64,000 bases of DNA. Origin: JACCWP01 sp963801045. GTDB taxonomy: Bacteria; Actinomycetota; Actinomycetes; Propionibacteriales; Nocardioidaceae. A program made the position numbers and the translations under genes. Below are positions 37,946 through 47,112 of this stretch, one piece after another. How positions within the stretch are numbered: the first letter of the stretch is position 1; the number at the start of each line of letters is the position of its first letter. Where the stretch lies: positions 62,001 to 126,000 of the forward strand of contig CAWDDC010000005.1 of assembly GCA_963801045.1 (NCBI GenBank), read 5' to 3'. The notes under the pieces were generated by a model. That model was not told where the DNA came from. It did not search any database and saw nothing but the letters and a program-made list of their open reading frames with translations.

Positions 37946-38536
37946 CTACCAGCCGATGCCGCCCCCACCTTCGCTCAGACCACCGGCGAGCAGCCACCGC
38001 ATCCGCTCCATCTCGCTGCGCAGCGCGTTCGTGATGTCCTCGGCCAGCGCCAGCGCGGCGCCGTCCTCTCCCTCGTCGACCTCCGTCTGCGCCAGCGCCA
38101 ACGCACCCCGGTGGTGGGCGAGCATCAGCCGCAGCCAGAGCCGGTCGAAGGCCTGCCCGTGCGCGTGCTCCAGCCGGGCGAGCTGCTGCGCTGACGGCGC
38201 CCCCGCCTCGGCGCCCGCCACGGTCGCGCCGGGCGACGGCACCGGCTCACCCCACTCGCTCAGCCAGCCGCTCATGGTGTCGATCTCCGGCTGCTGCGCG
38301 TACTTGATCTCCTTGGCCAGCCGGAGCACCCGAGCGTCATCGGCTCGCTGCTCGGCGATGTCGGTCATCTGCACGGCCTGGCGGTGGTGGGCGATCATCC
38401 CGGTCGCGAACGCCACGTCGGCGTCGTTGGCGCCGGCCGGCCCGCCGCCCGCCTCGTCGGCGCCCGCACATCCGGCCAGCAGCAGCGCGCACGTCACTGC
38501 CGCCACCAGGACGACGAGCGAGCGCGGGACCGGCAT
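37946..38536 (-). CDS. DUF305 lipoprotein
   Basis: 196 residues. The signal peptide SLVVLVAAVTCALLLAGCAG has a lipobox (LAGC), so the protein is anchored outside the membrane. The DUF305 body has two His-rich repeats, DVAFATGMIAHHRQAVQMTD and RLMLAHHRGALALAQTEVDEG, the mark of this ferritin-like four-helix family, which may bind copper or other metals. Its sequence is intact. No copper genes are adjacent. Divergent from the GNAT gene with 37 bases between starts. Confidence 0.9.
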   Translation of the reverse strand: MPVPRSLVVLVAAVTCALLLAGCAGADEAGGGPAGANDADVAFATGMIAHHRQAVQMTDIAEQRADDARVLRLAKEIKYAQQPEIDTMSGWLSEWGEPVPSPGATVAGAEAGAPSAQQLARLEHAHGQAFDRLWLRLMLAHHRGALALAQTEVDEGEDGAALALAEDITNALRSEMERMRWLLAGGLSEGGGGIGW

Positions 38537-38573
38537 AACGCCAACCTACGACTGCCCGTGAGAACGTCGGCGG

Positions 38574-39623
38574 ATGGCAACGCCCAGCGACGTACAGAGT
38601 CGTCGCGCTCGACGGCGAGCAGGCGCTGGCCCGTCGCGACCAGCTGGCCGCCTGCTACCGCGCCGCGTTCACCGCGCCGGGCTACGACGAGACCGACGAC
38701 GACGTGGCCAGGTTCGCCGCCGAGCAGCTGCCGACGCACGCGCGACGGGACGGCTTCCGGCTGGTGGCGGCACTCGGCTACGAGGACGCCGTACGCGGCT
38801 TCGGCTACGGCTACACCGGCCAGCGCGGCCAGTGGTGGAGCGACCACGTGGCCGGTGCGGTGCCACCGGACGTCGCCGAGGCGTGGGTGGGCGGGCACTT
38901 CGAGCTGGTGGAGATGGCGACCGACCCCGCATCACCAGGGCCGCGGCATCGGCGGCCGGGTGCACGACCGGCTGCTGGCCGGGCTGCCGCACGAGCGGGC
39001 GCTGCTGGGGACGTACCCGGACGAGCGTCCGTCCGTGCGGCTCTACCGCTCCCGCGGGTGGCGCCGGCTGGCGGCGATCAGCGCGACCTCGGACCTGTGG
39101 GGGCTGCATCTGCTCGGTGCGGCCGGCGCAGCCGCTGGAGACGGAGCGGTTGACGCTCGAACCGCTGCGGGTCGAGCACGCCGAGGAGATGGCCGGGGCA
39201 TTGGACGACGTGGCGCTGCACCGCTTCACCGGCGGGGAGCCGGCGACGCCGGCCGCGCTGCGCGCCCGCTACCGCCGGCTGGCGGCCGGCCGGTCGCCGG
39301 ACGGGTCGCAGGGCTGGCTGAACTGGGTGCTGCGACGTCGCGACACCGGCGCCGTCGCGGGCACGGTCCAGGCCACGACGTACCGCACCGAGGCGGGGCT
39401 GGTTGCCGACGTCGCCTGGGTGGTGGCCACGCCGCAGCAGGGGCAGGGCTTCGCGACCGAGGCGGCACTCGCCATGGCCGGGTGGCTGCGCGAGCAGGGG
39501 GTGCGGACCCTGGTGGCGCACGTGCACCCGGACCACGACGCCTCGATCGGCGTCGCCCGTCGGCTCGGGCTGCGGGCGACCGACGAGAGGGTCGACGGCG
39601 AGGTGTGCTGGCGGTCAGGCTGA
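38574..39623 (+). CDS. Two GNAT acetyltransferase domains, probably fused (frameshifted)
   Basis: When three extra bases are removed (near 38597, 38929 and 39125) one frame of about 348 residues covers two GNAT domains. The first has the acetyl-CoA loop ELVEMATDPAHQGRGIGG and ends RGWRRLAAISATSDLWGL. The second is RimJ-like: LETERLTLEPLRVEHAEEM, GTVQATTY, ADVAWVVATPQQGQGFATEA. I find no stop or start between them in the repaired frame; two separate genes remain possible. ATG 38574 is the first start. Targets are unknown. Confidence 0.65.
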   Translation: MATPSDVQSRRARRRAGAGPSRPAGRLLPRRVHRAGLRRDRRRRGQVRRRAAADARATGRLPAGGGTRLRGRRTRLRLRLHRPARPVVERPRGRCGATGRRRGVGGRALRAGGDGDRPRITRAAASAAGCTTGCWPGCRTSGRCWGRTRTSVRPCGSTAPAGGAGWRRSARPRTCGGCICSVRPAQPLETERLTLEPLRVEHAEEMAGALDDVALHRFTGGEPATPAALRARYRRLAAGRSPDGSQGWLNWVLRRRDTGAVAGTVQATTYRTEAGLVADVAWVVATPQQGQGFATEAALAMAGWLREQGVRTLVAHVHPDHDASIGVARRLGLRATDERVDGEVCWRSG

Positions 39624-40388
39624 CAACGGCCGGAGCGCGATCCCGTCGTCGCGGAGGGCGTCCCGCACCGCGGTCGCGACCTCGAGCGCGCCGGGCGAGT
39701 CCGAGTGCACGCACAGCGACTCGACCTGCATCGCGATGGTGCTGCCGTCGACCGCGTCCACGGTGCCCTCGCGCGCCATCTGCAGCGCCCGCCGCCGGGC
39801 CTCGTCGAGGTCGGTGACGACGGCGCCGGGCTCGCCGCGCGGCACCAGCAGCCCGTCCGCTGTGTACGCCCGGTCGACGAAGCCCTCGGCGACGTGCCGG
39901 AGCCCGGCGTCGCGGGCCTGTCCGGCGAGCCGGGTGCCGGGCTGGCAGAGCAGCGCGAGCGTGGAGTCGTAGGCCAGCATCGCCTCCACGACCGCGGCCG
40001 CGTAGTCGTCGTGCTGGGTGGTCGCGTGGTAGAGCGCGCCGTGCGGCTTCACGTACGTCACCCGCGTGCCGGCCACGGATGCCAACGCAGCAAGGGCTCC
40101 GAGCTGGTAGAGCACGTCGTTGACGAGGCTCTTCCGCGGCACCTGCACGAACCGCCGGCCGAAGCCGCGCAGGTCGGCGAACCCCACCTGGGCGCCGACA
40201 CCGACCCCGCCCTCGGCCGCGACCTCGCAGGTGCGGCGCAGGATGTCGGGGTCGCCCGCGTGGAAGCCGCACGCCACGTTGGCGTCGGTGACGACCGCGA
40301 GCAGCGCGGCGTCGTCGGTGATCCGCCAGACGCCGTACCCCTCGCCGATGTCGGTGTTGAGCGACATGGACGAGGCGGCGTCGGGCAT
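39615..40388 (-). CDS. pxpA: 5-oxoprolinase subunit A (LamB/YcsF family)
   Basis: 257 residues, intact. SLNTDIGEGYGVWRITDDAALL, DANVACGFHAGDPDILRR and TYVKPHGALYHATTQHDDYA are the PxpA signatures; the family acts with PxpB and PxpC to open 5-oxoproline to glutamate. No pxpB or pxpC lies in the window, so they must be elsewhere if the complex is made. ATG 40388 or 40367 could start it; neither has a strong ribosome site. Its last 9 bases overlap the convergent GNAT gene. Confidence 0.9.
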   Translation of the reverse strand: MPDAASSMSLNTDIGEGYGVWRITDDAALLAVVTDANVACGFHAGDPDILRRTCEVAAEGGVGVGAQVGFADLRGFGRRFVQVPRKSLVNDVLYQLGALAALASVAGTRVTYVKPHGALYHATTQHDDYAAAVVEAMLAYDSTLALLCQPGTRLAGQARDAGLRHVAEGFVDRAYTADGLLVPRGEPGAVVTDLDEARRRALQMAREGTVDAVDGSTIAMQVESLCVHSDSPGALEVATAVRDALRDDGIALRPLSA

Positions 40389-40428
40389 GCGGCCGACGCT
40401 AGCGGAGGCTGCGCGGACGGTCATTTCG

Positions 40429-40454
40429 GGCGGAGTGTCATGGCGGAGTGTCAT
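40429..40454. repeat. Tandem 13-bp direct repeat in a divergent promoter region
   Basis: GGCGGAGTGTCAT occurs twice without a gap (40429-40441 and 40442-40454) between pxpA and the rightward zinc-ribbon/GntR genes. Read leftward it gives ATGACACT twice. A regulator operator is possible. Confidence 0.6.
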
Positions 40455-40490
40455 CATCGGGGTGAGGGGGACAGCCGCGGAGGGGGACGC

Positions 40491-40695
40491 ATGCGACGCA
40501 CGCTCGCCCGGGTGGCCACAGAGACCCGGAACTGCCACACCTGTGATCGACAGACCGATCAGGAGATCCTCGAGTCGGTACGCCGCGGCACCGTGCTGGG
40601 CATCTCGCTCGGCGTGCGGTCGCGCCGGCGCTACGCCGTGTGCCCGCGGTGCGGCAGCCGGGAGTTCCTGCCGGAGACCGGCCATGGACGGCTGA
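40491..40695 (+). CDS. Small zinc-ribbon protein (frameshifted at its end)
   Basis: About 67 residues. TRNCHTCDRQTD and YAVCPRCGSREF give a C-x2-C ... C-x2-C zinc ribbon separated by 30 residues with the helix/strand SVRRGTVLGISLGVRSRRR. It resembles small single zinc-ribbon proteins of unknown function. ATG 40491 follows GGAGGGGGACGC. An extra base near 40680 hides the stop TGA 40693-40695. The GntR gene starts 22 bases later and may be in the same operon. Confidence 0.6.
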
Positions 40696-40717
40696 GCGCC
40701 GCCCCGGCCGGCTCGGG

Positions 40718-41368
40718 ATGCCGTTGCATACTGAGCGGGTGCCGGCCCCTGTCTACGAGCGGATGCGCGACGACATCGTGACCGGCCTGCTCGCACCCGG
40801 CGCCGCGCTGGTCGAGACGGCCCTGGCCGGGCAGTACGGCACCAGCCGCACCCCGGTGCGCGAGGCGCTGCGCCGGCTGGAGCAGGACGGGCTGATCGAG
40901 CGGGGCGACCGCGGGATGCGGGTCCGGTCCCGCGGCCCGGAGGAGATCCTGGAGATCTACGAGGTCCGGATCGTGCTCGAGACCGCTGCCGCCCGGTCGG
41001 CCGCGACCCGGCACACCCCGCTGGACCTGGTGCGGCTGCGCCAGGCGCACGCCGCGATGGTGGCGCTGGACACCGACGAGGGCACCGCGCTGGCCGATGC
41101 CAACCGGCGCTTCCACGAGCTGGTGTGGGCAGCCGGCCACAACGCCACGCTCGTCGACCTGCTGGCCCGGCTGGACAACCACCTGGTCCGCTACCCGGCC
41201 ACCACCCTCACGTACGAGGGCCGGTGGCAGGCGGTCCTGGCCGAGCACGAACGGCTGCTCGACGCGCTGGCGGCCGGCGACGCCGACACGGCGGCGACCG
41301 TCGCCGAGACGCACATGACGGCGGCCCGGGACATCCGGCTGGCGATGTACGGCGACGCCACGGTGTGA
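40718..41368 (+). CDS. GntR-family (FadR/FCD) transcriptional regulator
   Basis: 216 residues, intact. The N-terminal winged HTH is VYERMRDDIVTGLLAPGAAL, QYGTSRTPVREALRRLEQDG; the C-terminal FCD domain has EIYEVRIVLETAAARSA and RRFHELVWAAGHNATL, with His residues placed to bind a metal and a small carboxylate. Such regulators often control amino-acid or organic-acid catabolism. The divergent pxpA gene is the nearest candidate target, and the tandem 13-bp repeats lie between them. Confidence 0.88.
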   Translation: MPLHTERVPAPVYERMRDDIVTGLLAPGAALVETALAGQYGTSRTPVREALRRLEQDGLIERGDRGMRVRSRGPEEILEIYEVRIVLETAAARSAATRHTPLDLVRLRQAHAAMVALDTDEGTALADANRRFHELVWAAGHNATLVDLLARLDNHLVRYPATTLTYEGRWQAVLAEHERLLDALAAGDADTAATVAETHMTAARDIRLAMYGDATV

Positions 41369-41474
41369 GCGGTTTCATCGCGAATCCGGTCATATCGAGC
41401 ATCCCGTCATAACGCGAACCGGACCCGGACAGGCGTGTCACGATCGGCTCAGCCATGCGCGGAGGTGACCGCCG

Positions 41475-42258
41475 ATGACCCGTCCGGAGTCCCGCCTGGT
41501 CCGCTGGCTCGAGGTGGTGAGCGACCTCGTCGCCGTGCCCCGAGACGTCGTGCCGACCGCGATCATCGGGCCGGAGCTGCAGGCGTCGTTCGAGGCGCCG
41601 ACGGTGTCCTGGAACCTGCGCGACAGCGCCGGCCGGGCCGACTTCGAGTACTGGAGCGACCGCAGCGACATCACGCGGGTCGAGGCCGAGGTCCGACCTG
41701 GTGGACCAGTACCTCAACCGGCATCGCGTTGGTGCAGTGGTTCATGCAGACCGGCGACCCGGCGCCGCAGACGAGCGAACGGGTGCCGAGCTCGAGTCGG
41801 GAACCCCCGCGACCGGGCGTTCGTCGACGGGCTGATCGGCCCGTACGAGCTGCAGCAGCAGCTGTCCCTGCCGGTGATGACGCGGGGCGTCGAGCACAAG
41901 GCGTTCGTCATGTGCCGAGGGCGGCTCCGACTTCACCGACGCCGACCTCGCGCTCGCCGCCGACCTGCAGCCGGCCCTGCGGGCACTGACCGCGCAGGCC
42001 GACGTGCTCGGCTCCGGAGCCACCGACTGCGACCGGGCCCGGCTGCTGTTCGGGCTCACCGGTCGCGAGCTCGCCGTGCTGCGCCTGCTCGACGAGGGGC
42101 TGACGGCAGGGGCGATCGGACACCGGCTCGGCACGTCCGGTCGCACCGTGCACAAGCACCTCGAGCACGTCTATCGCAAGCTCGGCGTGCGTGACCGGCT
42201 GATGGCCGTGCGCGTGGCCCGCGACTCGGGCCTGTTCTCCCGCCCCGTGCACGCCTGA
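41475..42258 (+). CDS. LuxR-type transcriptional regulator (frameshifted)
   Basis: About 259 residues after removing four extra bases (near 41697, 41725, 41800 and 41920). The N-terminal region (RLVRWLEVVSDLVAVPRDVV, PTVSWNLRDSAGRADFEYWS) is a sensory domain I do not recognise. The C-terminal HTH is clear: FGLTGRELAVLRLLDEGLTAGAIGHRLGTSGRTVHKHLEHVYRKLGV (quoted as adjoining parts FGLTGRELAVLRLL and TVHKHLEHVYRKLGV). No receiver aspartate is seen. ATG 41475 follows GGAGGTGACC. It is followed by two dyads and two small transcription units that are its likely targets. Confidence 0.8.
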
Positions 42259-42262
42259 GTCG

Positions 42263-42307
42263 TACGCAGCACTGCGTATCGCCTCCCGGGGCCCGGCGTC
42301 GTAGCGT
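42263..42307 (+). promoter_or_regulatory. LuxR-type dyad and -10 box, unit 1
   Basis: TACGCA-GCAC-TGCGTA (42263-42278) is a perfect dyad. TAGCGT (42302-42307) follows 23 bases later. If that is the -10, the dyad is centred near -43, where activating LuxR proteins bind. The same dyad recurs at 42463 with nearly the same spacing. Confidence 0.65.
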
Positions 42308-42339
42308 CCGAGCATCACCTCGGTGTCGGCTGCTTCGTG

Positions 42340-42408
42340 ATGGTTGCAGGAAGAACCGGGGGAGGCCGGGCGGCGCGACCCGCCGGACGGGGTGCGCTGC
42401 CCCGCTGA
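42340..42408 (+). CDS. Possible 22-residue ORF, or leader/small RNA
   Basis: ATG 42340 to TGA 42408 encodes a basic, glycine-rich peptide (MVAGRTGGGRAARPAGRGAL then PR). It starts about 26 bases after the predicted transcription start and ends directly at a strong terminator. No ribosome site precedes it, so the unit could instead be a non-coding RNA of about 125 nt (42314-42438). Confidence 0.3.
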   Translation: MVAGRTGGGRAARPAGRGALPR

Positions 42409-42438
42409 GGACGGCCCCGGTCACCTCCGGGGCCGTCC
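42409..42438 (+). terminator. Strong hairpin terminator
   Basis: GGACGGCCCCGG, loop TCACCT, CCGGGGCCGTCC: a perfect 12-pair stem. It begins at the base after the 22-residue ORF stop and separates unit 1 from the dyad of unit 2. Confidence 0.85.
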
Positions 42439-42462
42439 GCATGCCCGTCGCCATGGTCCCGC

Positions 42463-42505
42463 TACGCACTGTTGCGTATTGCGGGGCGAGCGGTCTTCCT
42501 AGCGT
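42463..42505 (+). promoter_or_regulatory. LuxR-type dyad and -10 box, unit 2
   Basis: TACGCA-CTGT-TGCGTA (42463-42478) has the same arms as the unit 1 dyad, and TAGCGT (42500-42505) follows 21 bases later. The two dyads are exactly 200 bases apart. Confidence 0.65.
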
Positions 42506-42528
42506 CGACGTCGTTCGAGGAGGTCGCC

Positions 42529-42720
42529 ATGGCTCGTTCGACACGCTCGATCGACGTGTGCGCAGTGCGTGCACGCGCAGCCGTGGTGGCGCTGACCGCG
42601 CCGGTGGCGCCGGCCGGGGCGGACGCGGGCACGAGGTTCACGGGGGCCTCGGGAGCCACGGGGGCGCGCCCGCTCGCCACGCCCGGCGCCGCGGGCGGGG
42701 TGATCCGTACTTCCCGCTGA
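42529..42720 (+). CDS. Small protein, 63 residues, unknown
   Basis: ATG 42529 is preceded by GAGGAGGTCGCC, one of the strongest ribosome sites in the window, and lies 17 bases after the predicted start of transcription from unit 2. The product begins MARSTRSIDVCAVRARAAVV and continues as an Ala/Gly/Thr-rich chain ending GGVIRTSR. It has one cysteine and no convincing membrane span or signal cleavage site. I recognise no family; it could be a secreted or cell-wall peptide. Probably controlled by the LuxR regulator upstream. Confidence 0.55.
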   Translation: MARSTRSIDVCAVRARAAVVALTAPVAPAGADAGTRFTGASGATGARPLATPGAAGGVIRTSR

Positions 42721-42802
42721 GGCCGAGCCGAGGCCGCGACCTGTCACCGGCAGACCGCCATAGATGGCGTTGTCGCAGTGACAACTCGGGTTGACTGCGT
42801 GG

Positions 42803-42886
42803 TGCGCGAGGGGGGAGTTGAACCCCCACGCCCTTTCGGGCACACGGACCTGAACCGTGCGCGTCTGCCTATTCCGCCACTCGCGC
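42803..42886 (-). tRNA. tRNA-Leu (anticodon CAG)
   Basis: On the minus strand GCGCGAG pairs with CTCGCGC before a discriminator A. The anticodon arm CACGG-TTCAGGT-CCGTG gives anticodon CAG. A long variable arm (GCCCGAAAGGGC) and the GGGTTCAACTCCC T-arm follow. Length 84 nt, no CCA. A tRNA-Leu beside fhaA is also found in mycobacteria. Confidence 0.95.
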
Positions 42887-43102
42887 ATCGCCCTGACGGG
42901 CAGGCCGAACCGGGCACCACCGCGTTCGGCCGATCGCCGAGACTAGCACGCAGCGGACCGGCTCCCGGCGGCGCGGGTCGGCCCGCAGAGGCCTCGACCG
43001 TTACCATCCCGTGGGGTTGCGCACGACGTCGGCGGAGTCGCGTCCTGTCGTGCCGTGACCACGATCGACCGCGTACGGACCAACGGCCCGGGAGGAGGCG
43101 AC

Positions 43103-43825
43103 ATGGGCGTTCTGCAACGCTTCGAGCAGCGGCTCGAGCACGTGGTGAGCAGCGCCTTCGCCCGCGCCTTCCGCTCCGCGGTGCAGCCGGTGGAGATCGC
43201 CGCCTCGATCACCCGCGAGATCGACAACTCGACCCAGATCCTGTCCCGCGACCGCACCCTGGTGCCCAACGCGTTCAACGTGGAGCTGTCCGACACCGAC
43301 TTCGACCGGCTCTCGCCCTACGGCAGCACGCTGTCGACCGAGCTGGACCGGATGGTCCACGACCACGTACGCGAGCAGCGCTACACCCTGGCCGGCCCGG
43401 TCTCGATCGACTTCCACAAGCGCGAGGACCTCCCGACCGGACGGTTCCTGGTCAGCAGCCGGGCCAGCGCCGAGGTCAAGCCCGCGTCGGGCGTCAACCC
43501 CACCGACACCGCCGTCGGCCGGGCGCCGGTCGTGATCGAGGTCAACGGCGAGCGGCACCCGGTCACCGAGGCCGGGCTGGTGCTCGGCCGCGGCGCCGAG
43601 GCCGACCTGCGGATCAACGACCCCGGCATCTCGCGGCGGCACGCGCAGATCCAGATCAGCTCCAACGCGGGGCAGCTGACCGTGAGCGTCGTCGACCTGG
43701 GGTCGACCAACGGCACCAGCGTCGACGGCCGCAAGGTGCAGCAGGCCCAGCTGCGCGACGGGTCGCAGATCGTCATCGGCAACACCACCGTGATCGTCCG
43801 CGACCCGCACGCCGGAAGGGTCTGA
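43103..43825 (+). CDS. fhaA: FhaA, DUF3662 and FHA domain protein
   Basis: 240 residues, intact. The N-terminal DUF3662 domain (GVLQRFEQRLEHVVSSAFARA, AASITREIDNSTQILSRDRT) is followed by a basic linker and a C-terminal FHA domain with VLGRGAEADLRINDPGISRRHAQIQ and LGSTNGTSVDGRKV, which binds phosphothreonine. In mycobacteria FhaA binds the phosphorylated pseudokinase domain of MviN and tunes peptidoglycan precursor supply. ATG 43103 follows GGAGGAGG; an earlier GTG start in frame lacks this. First gene of the operon. Confidence 0.94.
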   Translation: MGVLQRFEQRLEHVVSSAFARAFRSAVQPVEIAASITREIDNSTQILSRDRTLVPNAFNVELSDTDFDRLSPYGSTLSTELDRMVHDHVREQRYTLAGPVSIDFHKREDLPTGRFLVSSRASAEVKPASGVNPTDTAVGRAPVVIEVNGERHPVTEAGLVLGRGAEADLRINDPGISRRHAQIQISSNAGQLTVSVVDLGSTNGTSVDGRKVQQAQLRDGSQIVIGNTTVIVRDPHAGRV

Positions 43826-43826
43826 C

Positions 43827-44321
43827 GTGTCCGAGCTGACGCTCACCCTGATCCGGCTCGGCTTCCTGGCCGTGCTGTGGCTGTTCGTGCTGTCGGCGCT
43901 GTCGGTGATCCGCTCCGACATGTTCGGCGCCCGCCTCGACGCCTCGCAGCAGAAGGCCGCCAAGCCCGGCAAGACGCCCAAGCCGCCGAAGCCGGCCAAG
44001 CAGCCCAGGGCCCGGCGCGGCGACCGCGAGTCGCCGCAGACGCTCGTCGTCATGGAGGGACCCAACGCCGGCCAGTCCGCCCCGCTCGGCGAGCAACCGG
44101 TGCTGATCGGGCGCGGCACCGACGCCGCGATCCGCCTCGACGACGACTACGTCTCGACCCGCCACGCCCGGGTCGCGACCAACGGTGAGCAGTGGTTCGT
44201 CGAGGACCTCGGCTCGACCAACGGCACCTACATCGGTCACCAGCGCGTCACCGCGCCCACGCCGGTCGTGCCGGGCTCCCGCATCCGGGTCGGCAAGACG
44301 GTTCTCGAGCTGCGGCGGTGA
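43827..44321 (+). CDS. fhaB: FhaB (FipA-like) FHA protein
   Basis: 164 residues, intact. One N-terminal helix (LTLIRLGFLAVLWLFVLSALSVI) anchors the protein in the membrane; a KPGKTPKPPKPAKQP linker leads to an FHA domain with LIGRGTDAAIRLDDDYVSTRHARVA and DLGSTNGTYIGHQRV. The mycobacterial counterpart links kinase signalling to division proteins. It starts one base after the fhaA stop and precedes pstP by 15 bases. Confidence 0.94.
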   Translation: MSELTLTLIRLGFLAVLWLFVLSALSVIRSDMFGARLDASQQKAAKPGKTPKPPKPAKQPRARRGDRESPQTLVVMEGPNAGQSAPLGEQPVLIGRGTDAAIRLDDDYVSTRHARVATNGEQWFVEDLGSTNGTYIGHQRVTAPTPVVPGSRIRVGKTVLELRR

Positions 44322-44336
44322 GGGGGTGACCCCGAG

Positions 44337-45729
<1,393 letters not shown>

Positions 45730-45733
<4 letters not shown>

Positions 45734-47112
45734 GCGAGCTCGACCTGCCCGCCGACGTCGTGCCCCGCAAGCGTCGCGGCACCGAGCTGTTCCTGCTGCT
45801 GGTGGCGCTGCTGGTCGGCGTCGGCGCGTACGTGTCGGTGGGCATCGGCTACGCCGGTGACATCCCGGCCGACATCACCGCGGTGGCCGGCGGGTTCGTC
45901 GCGCTGGCGGTCGCCGCCCACATCGCGGTCCGGTTCCTCGCGCCCTACGCCGACCCGGTGCTGCTGCCGCTGGTCGTGATGCTCAACGGCCTCGGCCTGG
46001 CGATGATCTACCGCCTCGACCTCGACATCGCCGAAGGCGTGAGCGGCGACGGCGTCGCCGCGCAGCAGGTGGTGTGGACGTTCGTCGGCGTGCTGGCGTT
46101 CGTCGCCGTGCTGCTGGTGCTCCGCGACCACCGCAAGCTGCAGAGCTACACCTACACGCTCGGGCTGGCCGCGCTGGTGCTGCTGCTGCTCCCGCTGATC
46201 CCGGGCATCGGCCAGGAGATCAACGGCGCGCGGATCTGGATCCGGGTCGGCCCGTTCAGCTTCCAGCCCGGTGAGCTGGCCAAGCTCTGCCTGGTCGTGT
46301 TCTTCGCCGGCTACCTGGTGGTCAAGCGGGACGCGCTGGCGCTCGCCGGCAAGCGGTTCCTCGGCATCGACCTGCCCCGCGGCCGCGACCTCGGCCCGAT
46401 CCTCGCCGCCTGGCTGGTCAGCCTCGGCGTGCTGGTGTTCCAGCGCGACCTCGGGTCGTCGCTGCTGTTCTTCGGCCTGTTCGTGGTGCTGCTCTACGTC
46501 GCCACCGAGCGGGTCGGCTGGGCGGTCGTCGGCACGCTGCTGTTCCTCGGCGGCGCCTACTTCAGCTACCTGACGTTCTCGCACGTGGAGAGCCGCGTCA
46601 CCGGGTGGCTCGACCCGTTCAGCCAGCCGGACGTCTACTACCAGATCGTGCAGGGGCTCTACGGCATGGCGTTCGGCGGGCTGATCGGCACCGGCCTCGG
46701 GCAGGGCGACCCCACGCTGACCCCGTTCTCGTACTCCGACTTCATCATCACCTCGCTCGGCGAGGAGCTCGGCCTCACCGGGCTGATGGCGATCATCGTG
46801 GTCTACGCGCTGATCGTCGAGCGCGGCCTGCGGGTGGCGCTGCTGTGCCGCGACGCGTTCGGCAAGCTGGTCGCCACCGGCCTCGCGATCACGTTCGCGC
46901 TGCAGGTCTTCGTGGTCGTCGGAGGCGTGACCCGGCTGATCCCGCTGACCGGCCTGACCACGCCGTTCCTGTCGTACGGCGGCTCGTCGCTGGTCGCCAA
47001 CTGGGCGATCATCGCGCTGCTGCTGCGGATCAGCCATCTCACCCGGCAGCCGCAGCCACTGGTGACGCCGATGACGGCGGAGGACGCGACGCAGGTGGTG
47101 AGGCTGCGATGA
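45730..47112 (+). CDS. rodA: RodA/FtsW-type SEDS glycosyltransferase
   Basis: 460 residues, intact, with ten to twelve membrane helices. SEDS motifs: GIGQEINGARIWIRVGPFSFQPGE, FQRDLGSSLLFFGLF (the Arg-Asp catalytic region), ITSLGEELGLTGLMAI and TGLTTPFLSYGGSSLVANW. It polymerises lipid II into glycan strands with its partner, the class B PBP encoded just downstream. Its start and stop overlap those of pstP and pbpA, so the three are coupled. Confidence 0.96.

Noticed and set aside
42263..42278. The first TACGCA dyad as terminator of the LuxR gene
   Set aside because: The stem is only six pairs, and the same dyad recurs 200 bases on where no gene ends, with the same distance to a -10-like box.
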